Under the pieces are notes generated by a model that did not search any database, was not told the origin of the DNA, and saw only the letters and a list, made by a program, of their open reading frames with translations. A program made the position numbers and the translations under genes. Of a DNA stretch of 64,000 nucleotides, positions 24,222 through 32,899 are shown piece by piece; the first letter of the stretch is position 1, and each line of letters opens with the position of its first letter. Source of the stretch: Nocardioides marinus (GTDB taxonomy: Bacteria; Pseudomonadota; Alphaproteobacteria; Rhodobacterales; Rhodobacteraceae); the NCBI GenBank assembly GCA_019801415.1, contig JAHVJD010000002.1, forward strand, positions 529,154-593,153, in the 5' to 3' direction.

Positions 24222-24254
24222 GCCATGTCCTTTCAGTTGCGTCATATGCAGATA

Positions 24255-24279
24255 AACCCACCAGCCCGGCAGAAGTTCC
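24255..24279 (-). promoter_or_regulatory. EcfG-type promoter of DUF1328 gene 1
   Basis: Minus strand GGAAC-N16-GGTT, ending 34 bp before the ATG. The same -10 variant occurs at the other DUF1328 gene. Confidence 0.65.
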
Positions 24280-24411
24280 TGTCCGCCGGAGTGCGCGCGC
24301 CCTGTTTACCGCCACCGGCGAACTCCCGCCCTCGTCTGCGTTGTCAGCGGCCGCCTGTACCGGGATGAACGCCCCCTTCGCATGCCAGCAGCGCAGAACT
24401 TCGCAACATAC

Positions 24412-24437
24412 GGAACTTTTGCCCGAGCGCCTTCGTT
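24412..24437 (+). promoter_or_regulatory. EcfG-type promoter of DUF883-like gene
   Basis: GGAAC-N17-CGTT, an exact match, ending 24 bp before the ATG at 24461. Confidence 0.8.
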
Positions 24438-24460
24438 GACCCTTCGAAAGGAGAAAAGAC

Positions 24461-24757
24461 ATGGCTGAAACACAGAGCAAGAAATCCGTGAAAACCGACG
24501 TGTCCGAAGCGGGCGCCTATGCGAGGGAAGCAGCAGCGTCGCTGAACAAGGCTGCCCAGACCGCGGCGGACAAGATCGTCGAGTCCGGAACGCAAGTCCG
24601 CGAGAAAATGGCCGCTGACGCGGAGCAGGCCGTCAAATCTCTCGACGGCCTGGCGGAAGACGGTCGGCGTTTCGTGCGCCAGAATCCCGGCCTGTCGATG
24701 GCTGCCGCAGTAGGCGTCGGCATGTTGATCGGCCTCGCGGTGAAAAGTCACCGCTGA
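24461..24757 (+). CDS. DUF883/ElaB-like tail-anchored protein
   Basis: A 98-residue protein: a long amphipathic helix with alternating charge (NKAAQTAADKIVESGTQVRE, DAEQAVKSLDGLAEDGRRFV), then NPGLSMAAAVGVGMLIGLAV, a C-terminal membrane anchor. This is the architecture of ElaB/YqjD-type proteins, some of which tether ribosomes to the membrane in stationary phase. GGAG precedes the ATG. Exact EcfG promoter upstream and terminator downstream, so monocistronic. Confidence 0.7.
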   Translation: MAETQSKKSVKTDVSEAGAYAREAAASLNKAAQTAADKIVESGTQVREKMAADAEQAVKSLDGLAEDGRRFVRQNPGLSMAAAVGVGMLIGLAVKSHR

Positions 24758-24791
24758 CCTTCTCCTCCCGGTCAGGCCTGACACATGCCCG

Positions 24792-24832
24792 CAGCCGCCG
24801 CTTCACCACTCAGAAGCGGCGGCTGTTCGTTT
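24792..24832 (+). terminator. Terminator of DUF883-like gene
   Basis: A 12-bp perfect stem (CAGCCGCCGCTT and complement), 10-base loop, then TTCGTTT. Confidence 0.8.
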
Positions 24833-24888
24833 ACCGCTCGGTGCAGGTGACACGTCGCCAGGGCGCCCCAGGTGCATCACACCGGTCT

Positions 24889-24914
24889 GGAACCAACCTG
24901 CAGGTCTGCGCGTT
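24889..24914 (+). promoter_or_regulatory. EcfG-type promoter of gene 24946
   Basis: GGAAC-N17-CGTT, an exact match, ending 31 bp before the ATG. Confidence 0.8.
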
Positions 24915-24945
24915 GGGTCCCTGTACGCACGCGAAGGAGGTGAAA

Positions 24946-25206
24946 ATGCGACTCCCGAATGAACGATTGGAACAACTGCACACCGAACTTTGCAGCGCGC
25001 TCAGCGAACGTCTAAGCGAGCGGACCAGAACCCGTCACAGCCAAAAGGACAGTCTTCAATCGCTGGAGGAGGCCGAGGCGGAGATCCAAGACTGGGCGCA
25101 GGAGGCTCGCAAGATCGACGCCGATGCGGAGGATGATCCCGCGCTGGCAAAGCTGGTGGAGCGCGCCAAGGAGATCAATCGCAAACTTTGTGAACGCATT
25201 GCCTGA
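24946..25206 (+). CDS. Small charged helical protein, unknown
   Basis: An 86-residue, highly charged, all-helical protein without a signal or membrane segment (LEQLHTELCSALSERLSERT, LVERAKEINRKLCERIA). Heptad-like spacing suggests a coiled coil. I know no family. Perfect AAGGAGG upstream of the ATG at 24946 and an exact EcfG-type promoter before it. A long hairpin follows 44 bp after the stop. Confidence 0.7.
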   Translation: MRLPNERLEQLHTELCSALSERLSERTRTRHSQKDSLQSLEEAEAEIQDWAQEARKIDADAEDDPALAKLVERAKEINRKLCERIA

Positions 25207-25250
25207 ACGGCCCGCCCCCGTTCCGGCAGGCGCCGAGTTGACCAAACTTC

Positions 25251-25302
25251 GGGGCGCAGCATGGACTGGTTTCCCGGTCACGGGCCAGCCATGCTGCGCC
25301 CC
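25251..25302. repeat. Long stem-loop (14-bp perfect arms, stacked inner stems)
   Basis: GGGGCGCAGCATGG at 25251-25264 pairs perfectly with 25289-25302. Inside are CTGG/CCAG and CCCG/CGGG around a GTCA loop, giving a nearly continuous hairpin of about 22 bp. There is no T-run on either side, so it is not a typical terminator. It lies between the 24946 gene and the antiporter. Confidence 0.7.
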
Positions 25303-25416
25303 AGTCGTTCTCGCAACCTTTGCGCCAACGCTGAAAGGCGCACCGAACAGGACATCCAACACACAAGCCAAGTGCGCCGAAAAGACGACTGGTCTTGCTG
25401 AGGGGCACGCATATCG

Positions 25417-26667
25417 ATGACGATGGTGAATTTCACGGATATTTACAGTTTCGCCCCCTATCATTTGCTGCTGGCGTCGGTTGGGATTGTGATCATCCTG
25501 GCCCATTGGGCGCCCCGTTTCGTCTCCACCCGTGAGCCCGCTGCGGCGCCACTGTTGATCCTGCTGGGCATGGCCAGCTACTGGCTGGTGCCAGGCCTGC
25601 CGGAATTTCCGGATCCAAGACACGCTCCGAAACCTTGGGAGATCGTCAGCGAGCTGACGGTCATCATCGCCCTGTTCACCGCAGGGCTTCGCCTCGACAG
25701 CCTTGGCCCATGGAAGAAGTGGGGGGCGACGGCGCGGCTGTTGCTGATCGGGATGCCGCTGACGATCCTGACCGTGGCCCTCATGGGATCGACCATTGGC
25801 GGATTGACCGTGGCAGGCGCGGTGCTGTTGGGCGCGGTTCTGGCACCGACTGACCCGGTCCTCGCAGGCGATGTGCAGGTCGGCCCGCCTCAGGAAGGCA
25901 AGGAGCACCCGGTGCGTTTTACCCTAACGACCGAGGCGGCCCTCAACGATGGTCTGGCTTTCCCCTTCGTCTATCTCGGGATCATCATTGCCCTGCAAGG
26001 CCTGCATCCTGAAGGGTGGCTGGCCGAATGGCTGGCTGTGGACGTCGCCTATCGTATCACCGTCGGAGCCCTGATGGGCACATGTGGCGGCTGGGCACTG
26101 GGGCAGGTCCTGTTCAACGTGCCGCGCCATGCGGTCCTGGCCGACACCGGCTCGGGTGTTGTGGCGATTGCCGGGGTTCTGCTGTGCTATGGCTCTACCG
26201 AGCTTGTCGAAGGCTACGGTTTCATCGCGGTGACGATGATGGGGCTGACCCTGCGCCGCATCGAAAGCGCCCATCGCTTCCACCGCCGCCTGCACGACTT
26301 TTGTGAAACCATTGAACACGCTTTGACAGCCCTACTGCTCGTCGCCCTCGGTCACGTCTTGCCGGTCCTTTTTACGGACCTGACATGGACCCACGTGTTG
26401 ATGGCCTTGATACTGATCGCCGTGATCCGCCCGATCGCAGGCTGGATCTCGCTCGTGGGGTCGGATCTGTCGGGCCGGGACCGCCTGATCGTATCCGTCT
26501 TCGGCGTGCGCGGCATCGGATCGATCTACTACCTGTGCTATGCCGGGACCCATATGGAATTCACCAACGAGCTGGACTTGTGGGTGCTGATCGGTCTTTC
26601 CATACTTCTTTCCACCATGCTGCACGGATTTTCCATCGGGCGCGTGATGGACAAGATCGCCGACTGA
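25417..26667 (+). CDS. CPA1-type Na+(K+)/H+ antiporter
   Basis: A 416-residue protein with about 12 membrane helices. The ion-binding region is GAVLLGAVLAPTDPVLAGDV (about residues 131-150; the TDP motif carries the CPA1 Asp) and ALNDGLAFPFVYLGI with the conserved Asn-Asp. It ends without the long cytosolic regulatory tail of NhaP relatives. It exchanges monovalent cations for protons and so contributes to pH and salt tolerance. Own promoter not recognised; no GGAAC site lies directly upstream. It may be read through from 24946. Strong shared terminator downstream. Confidence 0.9.
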   Translation: MTMVNFTDIYSFAPYHLLLASVGIVIILAHWAPRFVSTREPAAAPLLILLGMASYWLVPGLPEFPDPRHAPKPWEIVSELTVIIALFTAGLRLDSLGPWKKWGATARLLLIGMPLTILTVALMGSTIGGLTVAGAVLLGAVLAPTDPVLAGDVQVGPPQEGKEHPVRFTLTTEAALNDGLAFPFVYLGIIIALQGLHPEGWLAEWLAVDVAYRITVGALMGTCGGWALGQVLFNVPRHAVLADTGSGVVAIAGVLLCYGSTELVEGYGFIAVTMMGLTLRRIESAHRFHRRLHDFCETIEHALTALLLVALGHVLPVLFTDLTWTHVLMALILIAVIRPIAGWISLVGSDLSGRDRLIVSVFGVRGIGSIYYLCYAGTHMEFTNELDLWVLIGLSILLSTMLHGFSIGRVMDKIAD

Positions 26668-26706
26668 AGGCGCTTCGCATCAATCCTCATCCCAGTTCGA
26701 AATGGC

Positions 26707-26734
26707 AAAACCCGGCGGTGTGCCGCCGGGTTTT
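26707..26734. terminator. Bidirectional terminator, antiporter / DUF1328
   Basis: A perfect 12-bp stem (AAAACCCGGCGG and complement) with loop TGTG lies between convergent genes. It has T4 on one side and A4 on the other. Confidence 0.9.
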
Positions 26735-26761
26735 ACGCAGTATTCAGATTTGGCCCGGTTA

Positions 26762-26935
26762 TCAGACCGGGGGCTTGCCCTTCATCGCGCGCGCCACGAG
26801 TGCGATGACAAACAGAACCAGGAAGACGAAGAACAGGATTTTCGCGATCCCGGCGGCGGTACCAGCAACGCCACCAAATCCAAGCAGCGCCGCGATCAGC
26901 GCGATGACCAGAAATGTAAGTGCCCAACCAAGCAT
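26762..26935 (-). CDS. DUF1328 small membrane protein, second copy
   Basis: A 57-residue paralogue of 24063-24221: [20 protein letters not shown], then [20 protein letters not shown] and a basic end. I use the ATG at 26935, matching the paralogue start, with GGAG 9 bases upstream. It also sits behind an EcfG-type promoter with the same GGTT -10. Two copies of this family under the same regulator suggest either dose or functional divergence. Confidence 0.8.
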   Translation of the reverse strand: MLGWALTFLVIALIAALLGFGGVAGTAAGIAKILFFVFLVLFVIALVARAMKGKPPV

Positions 26936-26984
26936 TTTCCTCACTCCTTTCAGCAGGGCTGCAATCAACTGCAGTCACCACCTC

Positions 26985-27009
26985 AACCCCGCAGAAGCGA
27001 TTTAGTTCC
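26985..27009 (-). promoter_or_regulatory. EcfG-type promoter of DUF1328 gene 2
   Basis: Minus strand GGAAC-N16-GGTT, ending 50 bp before the ATG at 26935. It marks the right border of the stress island. Confidence 0.65.
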
Positions 27010-27125
27010 CGCACCTGCGCCGACGTACACGGCTGCAACGGCACGGTCCTGCCCCGCCCGGCCATCTGGCGGGGCAGACTCATCACACGGCCCCCACGGT
27101 CCTGAGCCATGTCATCAGGGGAAGG

Positions 27126-28415
27126 TCACGCCGCGATGTCGCTTTTGGGCCGCCCATCGAGACGCCCGGCCGCGAGCGCACTGAGCGCCACCATCACCGC
27201 CGCGGTGCCGAGGCAGGCAGGCACGCCGCCGATCTGGTAGGTCAGCCCCGACAGCACCGTGCCCAGCAGCCGTCCACCCGCGTTGGCCATGTAGTAAAAG
27301 CCCACGTCCATGGTCACCCGCTCCTCCTTGGAAAACGCAAGGATCAGGTAGGAATGCAGCGCCGAGTTGACGGCAAACAACCCGCCGAAGACCAGCAGCC
27401 CCGCCACCAGCACCGCGGTGAGCCAGGGCGCAGGCGCCCCCGCCACCAGCACGGCAGCGGCCAGTGTCGCGGGCACGAGGGCCAGCACCGCCGCCCATGT
27501 GCGCGCGGCCGCGATCAGCTGCGGCTCGCTGCGGCGCGCGGCCTGCAGCAGACGCGGCGCCGCTGCCTGCACGGCGCCGTAAAGAATGATCCAGACGGCC
27601 ATGAAACTGCCGATCAGGAAAAAGGCGGCACGGTTGCCCGCCTCGCTGCCGTCCGACAGCACAGCGTAGAAATAGACCGGGATGCCGACCACGAACCAGA
27701 CGTCGCGCGCGCCGAACAGGAACACCCGCGCCGCCGACAGCCAGTTGATGTTGGCGGATTTCGAGAACACCTCGGAGAACTTGGCCCCTTTGCGCCCGCG
27801 CGGCAGGCCTGCGGGCATGGCCAGCAGAACCGCCACCAGGATCACCGCCAGCACCGCCGCCATGGCCAGCGTCGCCCAGGCAAAGCCCGCGGTTGCCAGC
27901 AGCCCGGCCCCCAGCAGGAAGCCCAGCCCCTTCACCGCGTTCTTCGATCCGGTCAGCAGCGCGACCCAACGGAACAGCCCGTCGCCCTCCTTGGGGGCCA
28001 GCAGTTTGACCGCGGATTTGGACGCCATCTTGGCGAGATCCTTGGCTACGCCCGACAGCCCCTGCACCGCCATCACGAAGGCGACCGAGGTCGCGACCTG
28101 CCAGCCGGGATCCAGCTGCGCCAGCGCAACCAGTGCCACCACCTGCAGGCCAAGGCCCGCATAGAGCGTCGAGGTCAGCCCGAAACGGGCCGCGATCCAG
28201 CCCGCCGACAGGTTGGTGGCCATGCCCGCAACCTCGTACAGGACAAACAGATAGGCCAGCTGCACCGGGCTGAAACCCAGCGTGTGGAAATGCAACAGCA
28301 CCAGCATCCGCAGCGCGCCATCGGTCAGCATGAAGGCCCAGTAGGCCGCCGTCACCGCCGCATAGGCCGCCAGCCCGCTGGGCGGCACGGCACGGGTATC
28401 AGGGCGCGGTGTCAC
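27126..28415 (-). CDS. arsJ: ArsJ organoarsenical efflux MFS transporter
   Basis: A 429-residue 12-helix MFS protein. The stretch [20 protein letters not shown], the [13 protein letters not shown] segment and the position directly after a GAPDH gene identify ArsJ. ArsJ exports 1-arseno-3-phosphoglycerate, the unstable product GAPDH makes from arsenate, giving arsenate resistance without reduction. Its start (28415) overlaps the GAPDH stop (ATGA), so the two are coupled. Last gene of the ars operon. Confidence 0.88.
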   Translation of the reverse strand: MTPRPDTRAVPPSGLAAYAAVTAAYWAFMLTDGALRMLVLLHFHTLGFSPVQLAYLFVLYEVAGMATNLSAGWIAARFGLTSTLYAGLGLQVVALVALAQLDPGWQVATSVAFVMAVQGLSGVAKDLAKMASKSAVKLLAPKEGDGLFRWVALLTGSKNAVKGLGFLLGAGLLATAGFAWATLAMAAVLAVILVAVLLAMPAGLPRGRKGAKFSEVFSKSANINWLSAARVFLFGARDVWFVVGIPVYFYAVLSDGSEAGNRAAFFLIGSFMAVWIILYGAVQAAAPRLLQAARRSEPQLIAAARTWAAVLALVPATLAAAVLVAGAPAPWLTAVLVAGLLVFGGLFAVNSALHSYLILAFSKEERVTMDVGFYYMANAGGRLLGTVLSGLTYQIGGVPACLGTAAVMVALSALAAGRLDGRPKSDIAA

Positions 28416-29410
28416 AGGCTGTCACCCACCATACGGGCCACATCCACCAGCCGGTGGGCATAGCCCATCTCGTTGTCGTACCAGGCATAGACCTTCACCT
28501 GGGTGCCGTTCACCACCATGGTCGAGGGCGCATCGACGATCGAGGAGCGGGTGTCGTTCGTGTAATCCGCCGACACCAGCGGCCGCTCCTCGTAGCCGAG
28601 GATCCCGGCCAGCGGGCCTTCGGCGGCCGCCTTGAACAACGCGTTCACTTCCTCGGCGCTGGTTGCGCGCTCCAGTTCGAACACGCAGTCGGTGATCGAG
28701 GCATTCAGGAGCGGCACCCGCACCGCATGGCCGTTCAGCTTGCCTGTCAGTTCCGGGTAGATCAGCGTGATCGCCGTGGCGCTGCCGGTGGTCGTTGGGA
28801 TCAGCGAGTTCAGTGCCGAGCGTGCCCGGCGCAGATCCTTGGCAGGCCGGTCGACGATGGTCTGGGTGTTGGTCACATCATGGATGGTCGTGATCGAGCC
28901 GTGCTTGATCCCGAAGGCCTCGTGCAGGACCTTGACCACCGGTGCCAGGCAGTTGGTGGTGCAGCTGGCGGCGGTCACGATGCGGTGGCGCTGCGGCTCG
29001 TAGATGTCGTGGTTCACGCCATAGACGATATTGGCGGCATCGCCGTCCTTCACCGGGGCCGAAACCACCACTTTTTTCACGCCCGCCTCGAAATACGGTG
29101 CCAGCTTGGCCTCGGTCTTGAAGACGCCGGTGCAGTCGATCACCACATCGACCCCGTCCAGCGGCAGGTCCTCGATCCGGCGGGCGCAATGGACCGGCAG
29201 GCGGGTGCCGTCGATGGTGATGCTGTCATCGTCATAACCGAACTCCGCTTGCCAGCGGCCGTGCACGGTGTCGAATTCCAACAGATGCGCATGCATTTCG
29301 GGTGAGCCCACCGCATCATTGATCCAGGCAATCTGCGCGCCGCTGTCCAGCAAGGGCTTCAACGCCAGCTTACCCATCCGGCCCAGGCCGTTCAAAGCAT
29401 ATACAGTCAT
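28412..29410 (-). CDS. ArsJ-associated glyceraldehyde-3-phosphate dehydrogenase
   Basis: A 332-residue GAPDH with the catalytic Cys in [12 protein letters not shown] (about residue 148) and the NAD site [14 protein letters not shown]. This replaces the usual GFGRIG, typical of the ars-linked branch. In this context it forms 1-arseno-3-phosphoglycerate from arsenate and glyceraldehyde-3-phosphate for export by ArsJ. It lies 42 bp downstream of the ArsR-ArsC fusion and overlaps arsJ. A role in central glycolysis is less likely. Confidence 0.9.
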   Translation of the reverse strand: MTVYALNGLGRMGKLALKPLLDSGAQIAWINDAVGSPEMHAHLLEFDTVHGRWQAEFGYDDDSITIDGTRLPVHCARRIEDLPLDGVDVVIDCTGVFKTEAKLAPYFEAGVKKVVVSAPVKDGDAANIVYGVNHDIYEPQRHRIVTAASCTTNCLAPVVKVLHEAFGIKHGSITTIHDVTNTQTIVDRPAKDLRRARSALNSLIPTTTGSATAITLIYPELTGKLNGHAVRVPLLNASITDCVFELERATSAEEVNALFKAAAEGPLAGILGYEERPLVSADYTNDTRSSIVDAPSTMVVNGTQVKVYAWYDNEMGYAHRLVDVARMVGDSL

Positions 29411-29452
29411 GGTCTTCCTTCGTATCCGGTAGGGACAGGCGATCTCGGCCCG

Positions 29453-30283
29453 TCAGGTGTTCAATGCGATGTCATCCACCGCCTTTTGCAGAGAAATTCG
29501 ATCCAGCTCAGCAATCGGCAGTGCGGCGAAGGCCTGGATCCGGTTCTTCAGCGTGCCATAGGCCTGCTGAAAGGCGAGACTTTTCTCCGCGTCGCTGCCT
29601 TCCGCCTTCACCGGGTCCGGCATGCCCCAATGGCCCGAAATCGGCTGCCCCTCCCAGGCCGGGCAGTCCTCGTTGGCGGCCTGATCGCAGACCGTGAAGA
29701 CGAAATCGAACTTGGGCGCGGTGTCCCCCATGAACTCGCTGATGTTCTTGGACCGCAAGGGTGTCACGTCATGCCCCTTGGCACGCAGCGTCTCCACCGC
29801 AAAGGGATTCAACTCGGAGGAGGGTTTCGTACCTGCCGAGAAGGCATTGAAGCGATCCGAGCCAATGCTGCGCAGAAGCGTCTCGGCAAAGATCGAGCGC
29901 GCGGAATTGCCCGTGCAGATGAAAAGCACGTTGTATCGCGGATCCGTCATTCCGGTGTTCTCCTGCTTCCAGTCCGCCCGGACGGGCAGACACAATTCCG
30001 GGCGGCCGCGACAGCAATCGAAGAACAGCGCATCCATCGTCTCGCGGACGCCGCCCAGATCCACCTGGTAGTACAACCAGGTTCCTTCACGGGTCTGCGT
30101 CACCAGCCCTGCCTGCATCAAAGCAGACAGATATGACGACAATGTGCTGGATTTCACGTCCAGTGCCGCACCGATCTCGCTGGCGGGCACGCGGTCCGGG
30201 TAACGACGCATCAGCAGCCGAAACACGGACAGCCGCTGGGGATGTCCCAGCACGGACAGGCGGAGGGGAATCTTTTTTTCCAT
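29453..30283 (-). CDS. Fused ArsR repressor and thioredoxin-type arsenate reductase
   Basis: A 276-residue two-domain protein. Residues 1-100 are an ArsR winged helix (SEIGAALDVKSSTLSSYLSA, AGLVTQTREGTWLYYQV) with a Cys pair (FFDCCRGRPELC) that may sense arsenite. Residues about 115-276 are a low-molecular-weight-phosphatase-type ArsC with the P-loop CTGNSARS. Its resolving Cys pair is in VCDQAANEDCP. Such fusions are known in alphaproteobacteria. It would repress its own operon and reduce arsenate to arsenite. No arsenite pump (Acr3, ArsB) lies in this window. Confidence 0.88.
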   Translation of the reverse strand: MEKKIPLRLSVLGHPQRLSVFRLLMRRYPDRVPASEIGAALDVKSSTLSSYLSALMQAGLVTQTREGTWLYYQVDLGGVRETMDALFFDCCRGRPELCLPVRADWKQENTGMTDPRYNVLFICTGNSARSIFAETLLRSIGSDRFNAFSAGTKPSSELNPFAVETLRAKGHDVTPLRSKNISEFMGDTAPKFDFVFTVCDQAANEDCPAWEGQPISGHWGMPDPVKAEGSDAEKSLAFQQAYGTLKNRIQAFAALPIAELDRISLQKAVDDIALNT

Positions 30284-30442
30284 AATTCACGTTTTATCGA
30301 AATACAGATCCACAGCAAGCGAAACTTGTGCTGCCACCTGCGACCATTTCCGGTGTCGCGCTTGCCAAGGCGGGCAATTGCCTGTCTATTTACCCCGATT
30401 TCCTGGCGCCCCGCACGGCGGCAGCCGGTCTCGGAGGCCTCG

Positions 30443-31018
30443 ATGACGAACACCCCCGCCCTTCCCGGCCTGATGAACCAGCCACTTGTGGCGACGCCGC
30501 CGCCGATGCCGGACGGCCCGTTCCGCTTCTTTGCGCTGGACGTGGAAACCGCCAACCACGACCGCAGCAGCATCTGCCAGGTGGGGGTAGCCTGCGTGCG
30601 CCCGGACAATTCGATCGAAACCTGGTCGACGCTGGTCAACCCTTTGACAACCCGTTGGGTATTCAGCGGATTGCACGGCATCACCGCACAGATGGTCCGA
30701 GGCGCGCCGACGATCTGCAGTGTCATCGACCTGCTGGACGAGGTGCTGCGCGACCGCACCGTCTATCAGCACTCGGGCTTTGACCGCAGCGCGATCCGCG
30801 CCGCCTGTGCCGGTCTGCAACGGGCCGAGCCGCAATGGGGCTGGCAGAACAGCGTCACGGTTGCGCGCCGCGCCTGGCCAGAGCTCAAAGGCAACGGCGG
30901 CCACGGGCTGGCGTCGCTCAAGACCCACCTGGGACTATGCTTTGAACATCACGATGCGGGCGAGGATGCCCGCGCCGCCGCCGAAGTGGTCCTGCACGCA
31001 GAGGCCCGCAGGCGCTGA
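30443..31018 (+). CDS. DEDDh-type 3'-5' exonuclease (DnaQ-like)
   Basis: A 191-residue single-domain nuclease. Exo I is FFALDVETANH (residues about 29-39, Asp and Glu metal ligands), Exo II is YQHSGFDRSAI and Exo III is HHDAGEDARAAAEVVL with the catalytic His. This is the compact form related to DNA polymerase III epsilon and RNase T, acting on DNA or RNA ends. The ATG at 30443 has GGAGG upstream; a longer frame to 30242 has no ribosome site. Divergent from the ars operon, convergent with the ABC operon. Confidence 0.85.
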   Translation: MTNTPALPGLMNQPLVATPPPMPDGPFRFFALDVETANHDRSSICQVGVACVRPDNSIETWSTLVNPLTTRWVFSGLHGITAQMVRGAPTICSVIDLLDEVLRDRTVYQHSGFDRSAIRAACAGLQRAEPQWGWQNSVTVARRAWPELKGNGGHGLASLKTHLGLCFEHHDAGEDARAAAEVVLHAEARRR

Positions 31019-31022
31019 GAGA

Positions 31023-31820
31023 TCAAAGCACGCCGTGGCGGCCGATCGGCAACATCATCGGTCGCCCCGAAACCGGGTCCGGCACCACCTGGCACCTGAG
31101 GCCAAAGACCTCTTCCACCATGTCCGGGGTCAGGATCTCTTCCGGCGGCCCGGCACGGCGAAGCTGCCCCTCTGCCATGGCCGCCAGCCAGTCACAGTAG
31201 CGGGCGGCCAGGTTCAGATCATGGAGCACCATCACCACGGTCGTGCCGCGTTCCCGGTTCAGGTCGTGCAGCAGATCCAGCACTTCGATCTGGTGGTTGA
31301 TGTCGAGAAAAGTAGTGGGCTCGTCCAGCAACAGGATGTCCGTCTCCTGCGCCAGCGCCATGGCGATCCACACCCTCTGGCGTTGCCCCCCCGATAGTTC
31401 ATCCACGTCCCGATCAGCCAGATCGACGGTACCGGTGGCCTCGAGTGCTGCCAGGACGGCCCGCTCGTCAGCCGCGGTCCAACGAGCAAACAGCCCCTGA
31501 TGCGGGTGCCGACCGCGGCCAACAAGATCAAGAACGGTGATCCCTTCCGGCGCGATCGGGGTCTGCGGCAACAGGCCCAGATTGCGGGCCAGGCGGCGCG
31601 GCGCCATGCGGTGAACGTCTGCCCCGTCCAGCAGCACCCGCCCCTGCTCCGGTGGCAGCAGCCGGGACAGCGTGCGCAGAAACGTGGACTTGCCACAGGC
31701 GTTTGCGCCAACGATGCCGGTTATCCGCCCCATCGGCACCTCGAAATCCACCCCGCGCAGCACGCGGCGACCGCCGTATCCGGCATGAAGGTTTTCGGCG
31801 ACCAGCTGGTTCCGGCGCAT
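31023..31820 (-). CDS. Ferric-siderophore ABC transporter ATPase
   Basis: A 265-residue ATPase of the FecE/FhuC group. Walker A is GANACGKST (residues about 34-42), the signature LSGGQRQR, Walker B ILLLDEPTTFLD, then the H-loop VMVLHDLNLAARYCDWL. It energises uptake of an iron-siderophore (or related metal complex) through the two membrane subunits. The start at 31820 shares a base with the upstream permease stop. Fourth gene of the SBP-permease-permease-ATPase operon. Confidence 0.9.
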   Translation of the reverse strand: MRRNQLVAENLHAGYGGRRVLRGVDFEVPMGRITGIVGANACGKSTFLRTLSRLLPPEQGRVLLDGADVHRMAPRRLARNLGLLPQTPIAPEGITVLDLVGRGRHPHQGLFARWTAADERAVLAALEATGTVDLADRDVDELSGGQRQRVWIAMALAQETDILLLDEPTTFLDINHQIEVLDLLHDLNRERGTTVVMVLHDLNLAARYCDWLAAMAEGQLRRAGPPEEILTPDMVEEVFGLRCQVVPDPVSGRPMMLPIGRHGVL

Positions 31821-32899
31821 CAGGCGGCTCCTTTTCGGTGCATGAGAACAATCAGGTAAAGCAGGTAAGGCGCGCCCAGAACTCCGGTCACGATGCCGAC
31901 CGGATAGCGTGCAGGAAGCAGGATCTGGCCGGTAAAGTCGGCCAGCACCACCAGCAGCGCCCCGACCAGCGCCGAGAGGACCAACAGCGGACCGCCCGCG
32001 CGGGTCAGGCGGCTGGCGATGGGGCGCGCCAGAAAGGCGACAAAGGAAATCGGCCCGCAGACCGCCGTCGCCACGGCGATGACCGCCACTGCTGACAGCA
32101 CCACCAGCAGCCGGGTGCGCGGCACCGCCACACCGATCGCAGCGGCCGTGTCATCGCCCATCTGAAGCGCCGCCAAGGCACGGCTCTGCACCAACAGCAC
32201 CCCGCCGAACACCAGCAGCGCCACGGCCAATGGCAGGCCTGGCACCAACGTGGCGCCATTCAGCGTCCCGCTCTGCCAGCGCAACGCCTCCTGCAGACTC
32301 CAGGACGGGGCTTGGGACAGGGCGTAGGCCACGAAACTGTTCAACATGGCGGCAACGCCGATCCCCACCAGGATCAGCCGCCCGCCCGCGACCCCGTCGC
32401 GCCAGGCCAGCAGATAGATCGCCGCAGCGACGGCCAAGGCTGCCACCACCGCAAAGACTGAGATCCAGACACCGCCCAGTCCCAAGAACACGATACCGCC
32501 CACCGCGGCGGCACTGGCCCCCGCGGAGATGCCGATGATGTCGGGGCTGGCCAGGGGATTGCGCAGCAAGACCTGGAAGGCGGCCCCTGCCAGACCAAAG
32601 CTTGCCCCCGCTAGCGCCCCCACGATGGCCCGAGGCAATCGCAACTCGCGCACCGCAAAGGTTACGCCCGGCACCTCTGCGCCCCACAGAACCCGCAAGA
32701 CGTCCAGCGGCGCGGTCACGGATTGGCCCACGGTCAAGGTCAGCGCGATGCCACCCAGCACCAGCCCGGCAATCAGCCATGTCACCGACAACAGCCCACG
32801 CCGACGCGCTTGGCGCAGGCTGCGGAAACGGCGCTGCACGACCAGTGCATCAGGCGGCGCAATACCAGTCTGAAGGGAAGAAACGGAGGAATGGATCAC
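31820..32899 (-). CDS. FecCD-family siderophore permease 2
   Basis: A 359-residue membrane subunit with about 9-10 helices. Typical FecCD motifs are LRLPRAIVGALAGASFGLAG, AAFQVLLRNPLASPDIIGIS and CGPISFVAFLARPIASRLT. I start it at GTG 32899, which overlaps the upstream stop (GTGA); the longer reading frame lies inside the other permease. It forms the heterodimeric channel with the next subunit and mediates inner-membrane passage of ferric siderophore. Confidence 0.85.
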   Translation of the reverse strand: MIHSSVSSLQTGIAPPDALVVQRRFRSLRQARRRGLLSVTWLIAGLVLGGIALTLTVGQSVTAPLDVLRVLWGAEVPGVTFAVRELRLPRAIVGALAGASFGLAGAAFQVLLRNPLASPDIIGISAGASAAAVGGIVFLGLGGVWISVFAVVAALAVAAAIYLLAWRDGVAGGRLILVGIGVAAMLNSFVAYALSQAPSWSLQEALRWQSGTLNGATLVPGLPLAVALLVFGGVLLVQSRALAALQMGDDTAAAIGVAVPRTRLLVVLSAVAVIAVATAVCGPISFVAFLARPIASRLTRAGGPLLVLSALVGALLVVLADFTGQILLPARYPVGIVTGVLGAPYLLYLIVLMHRKGAA

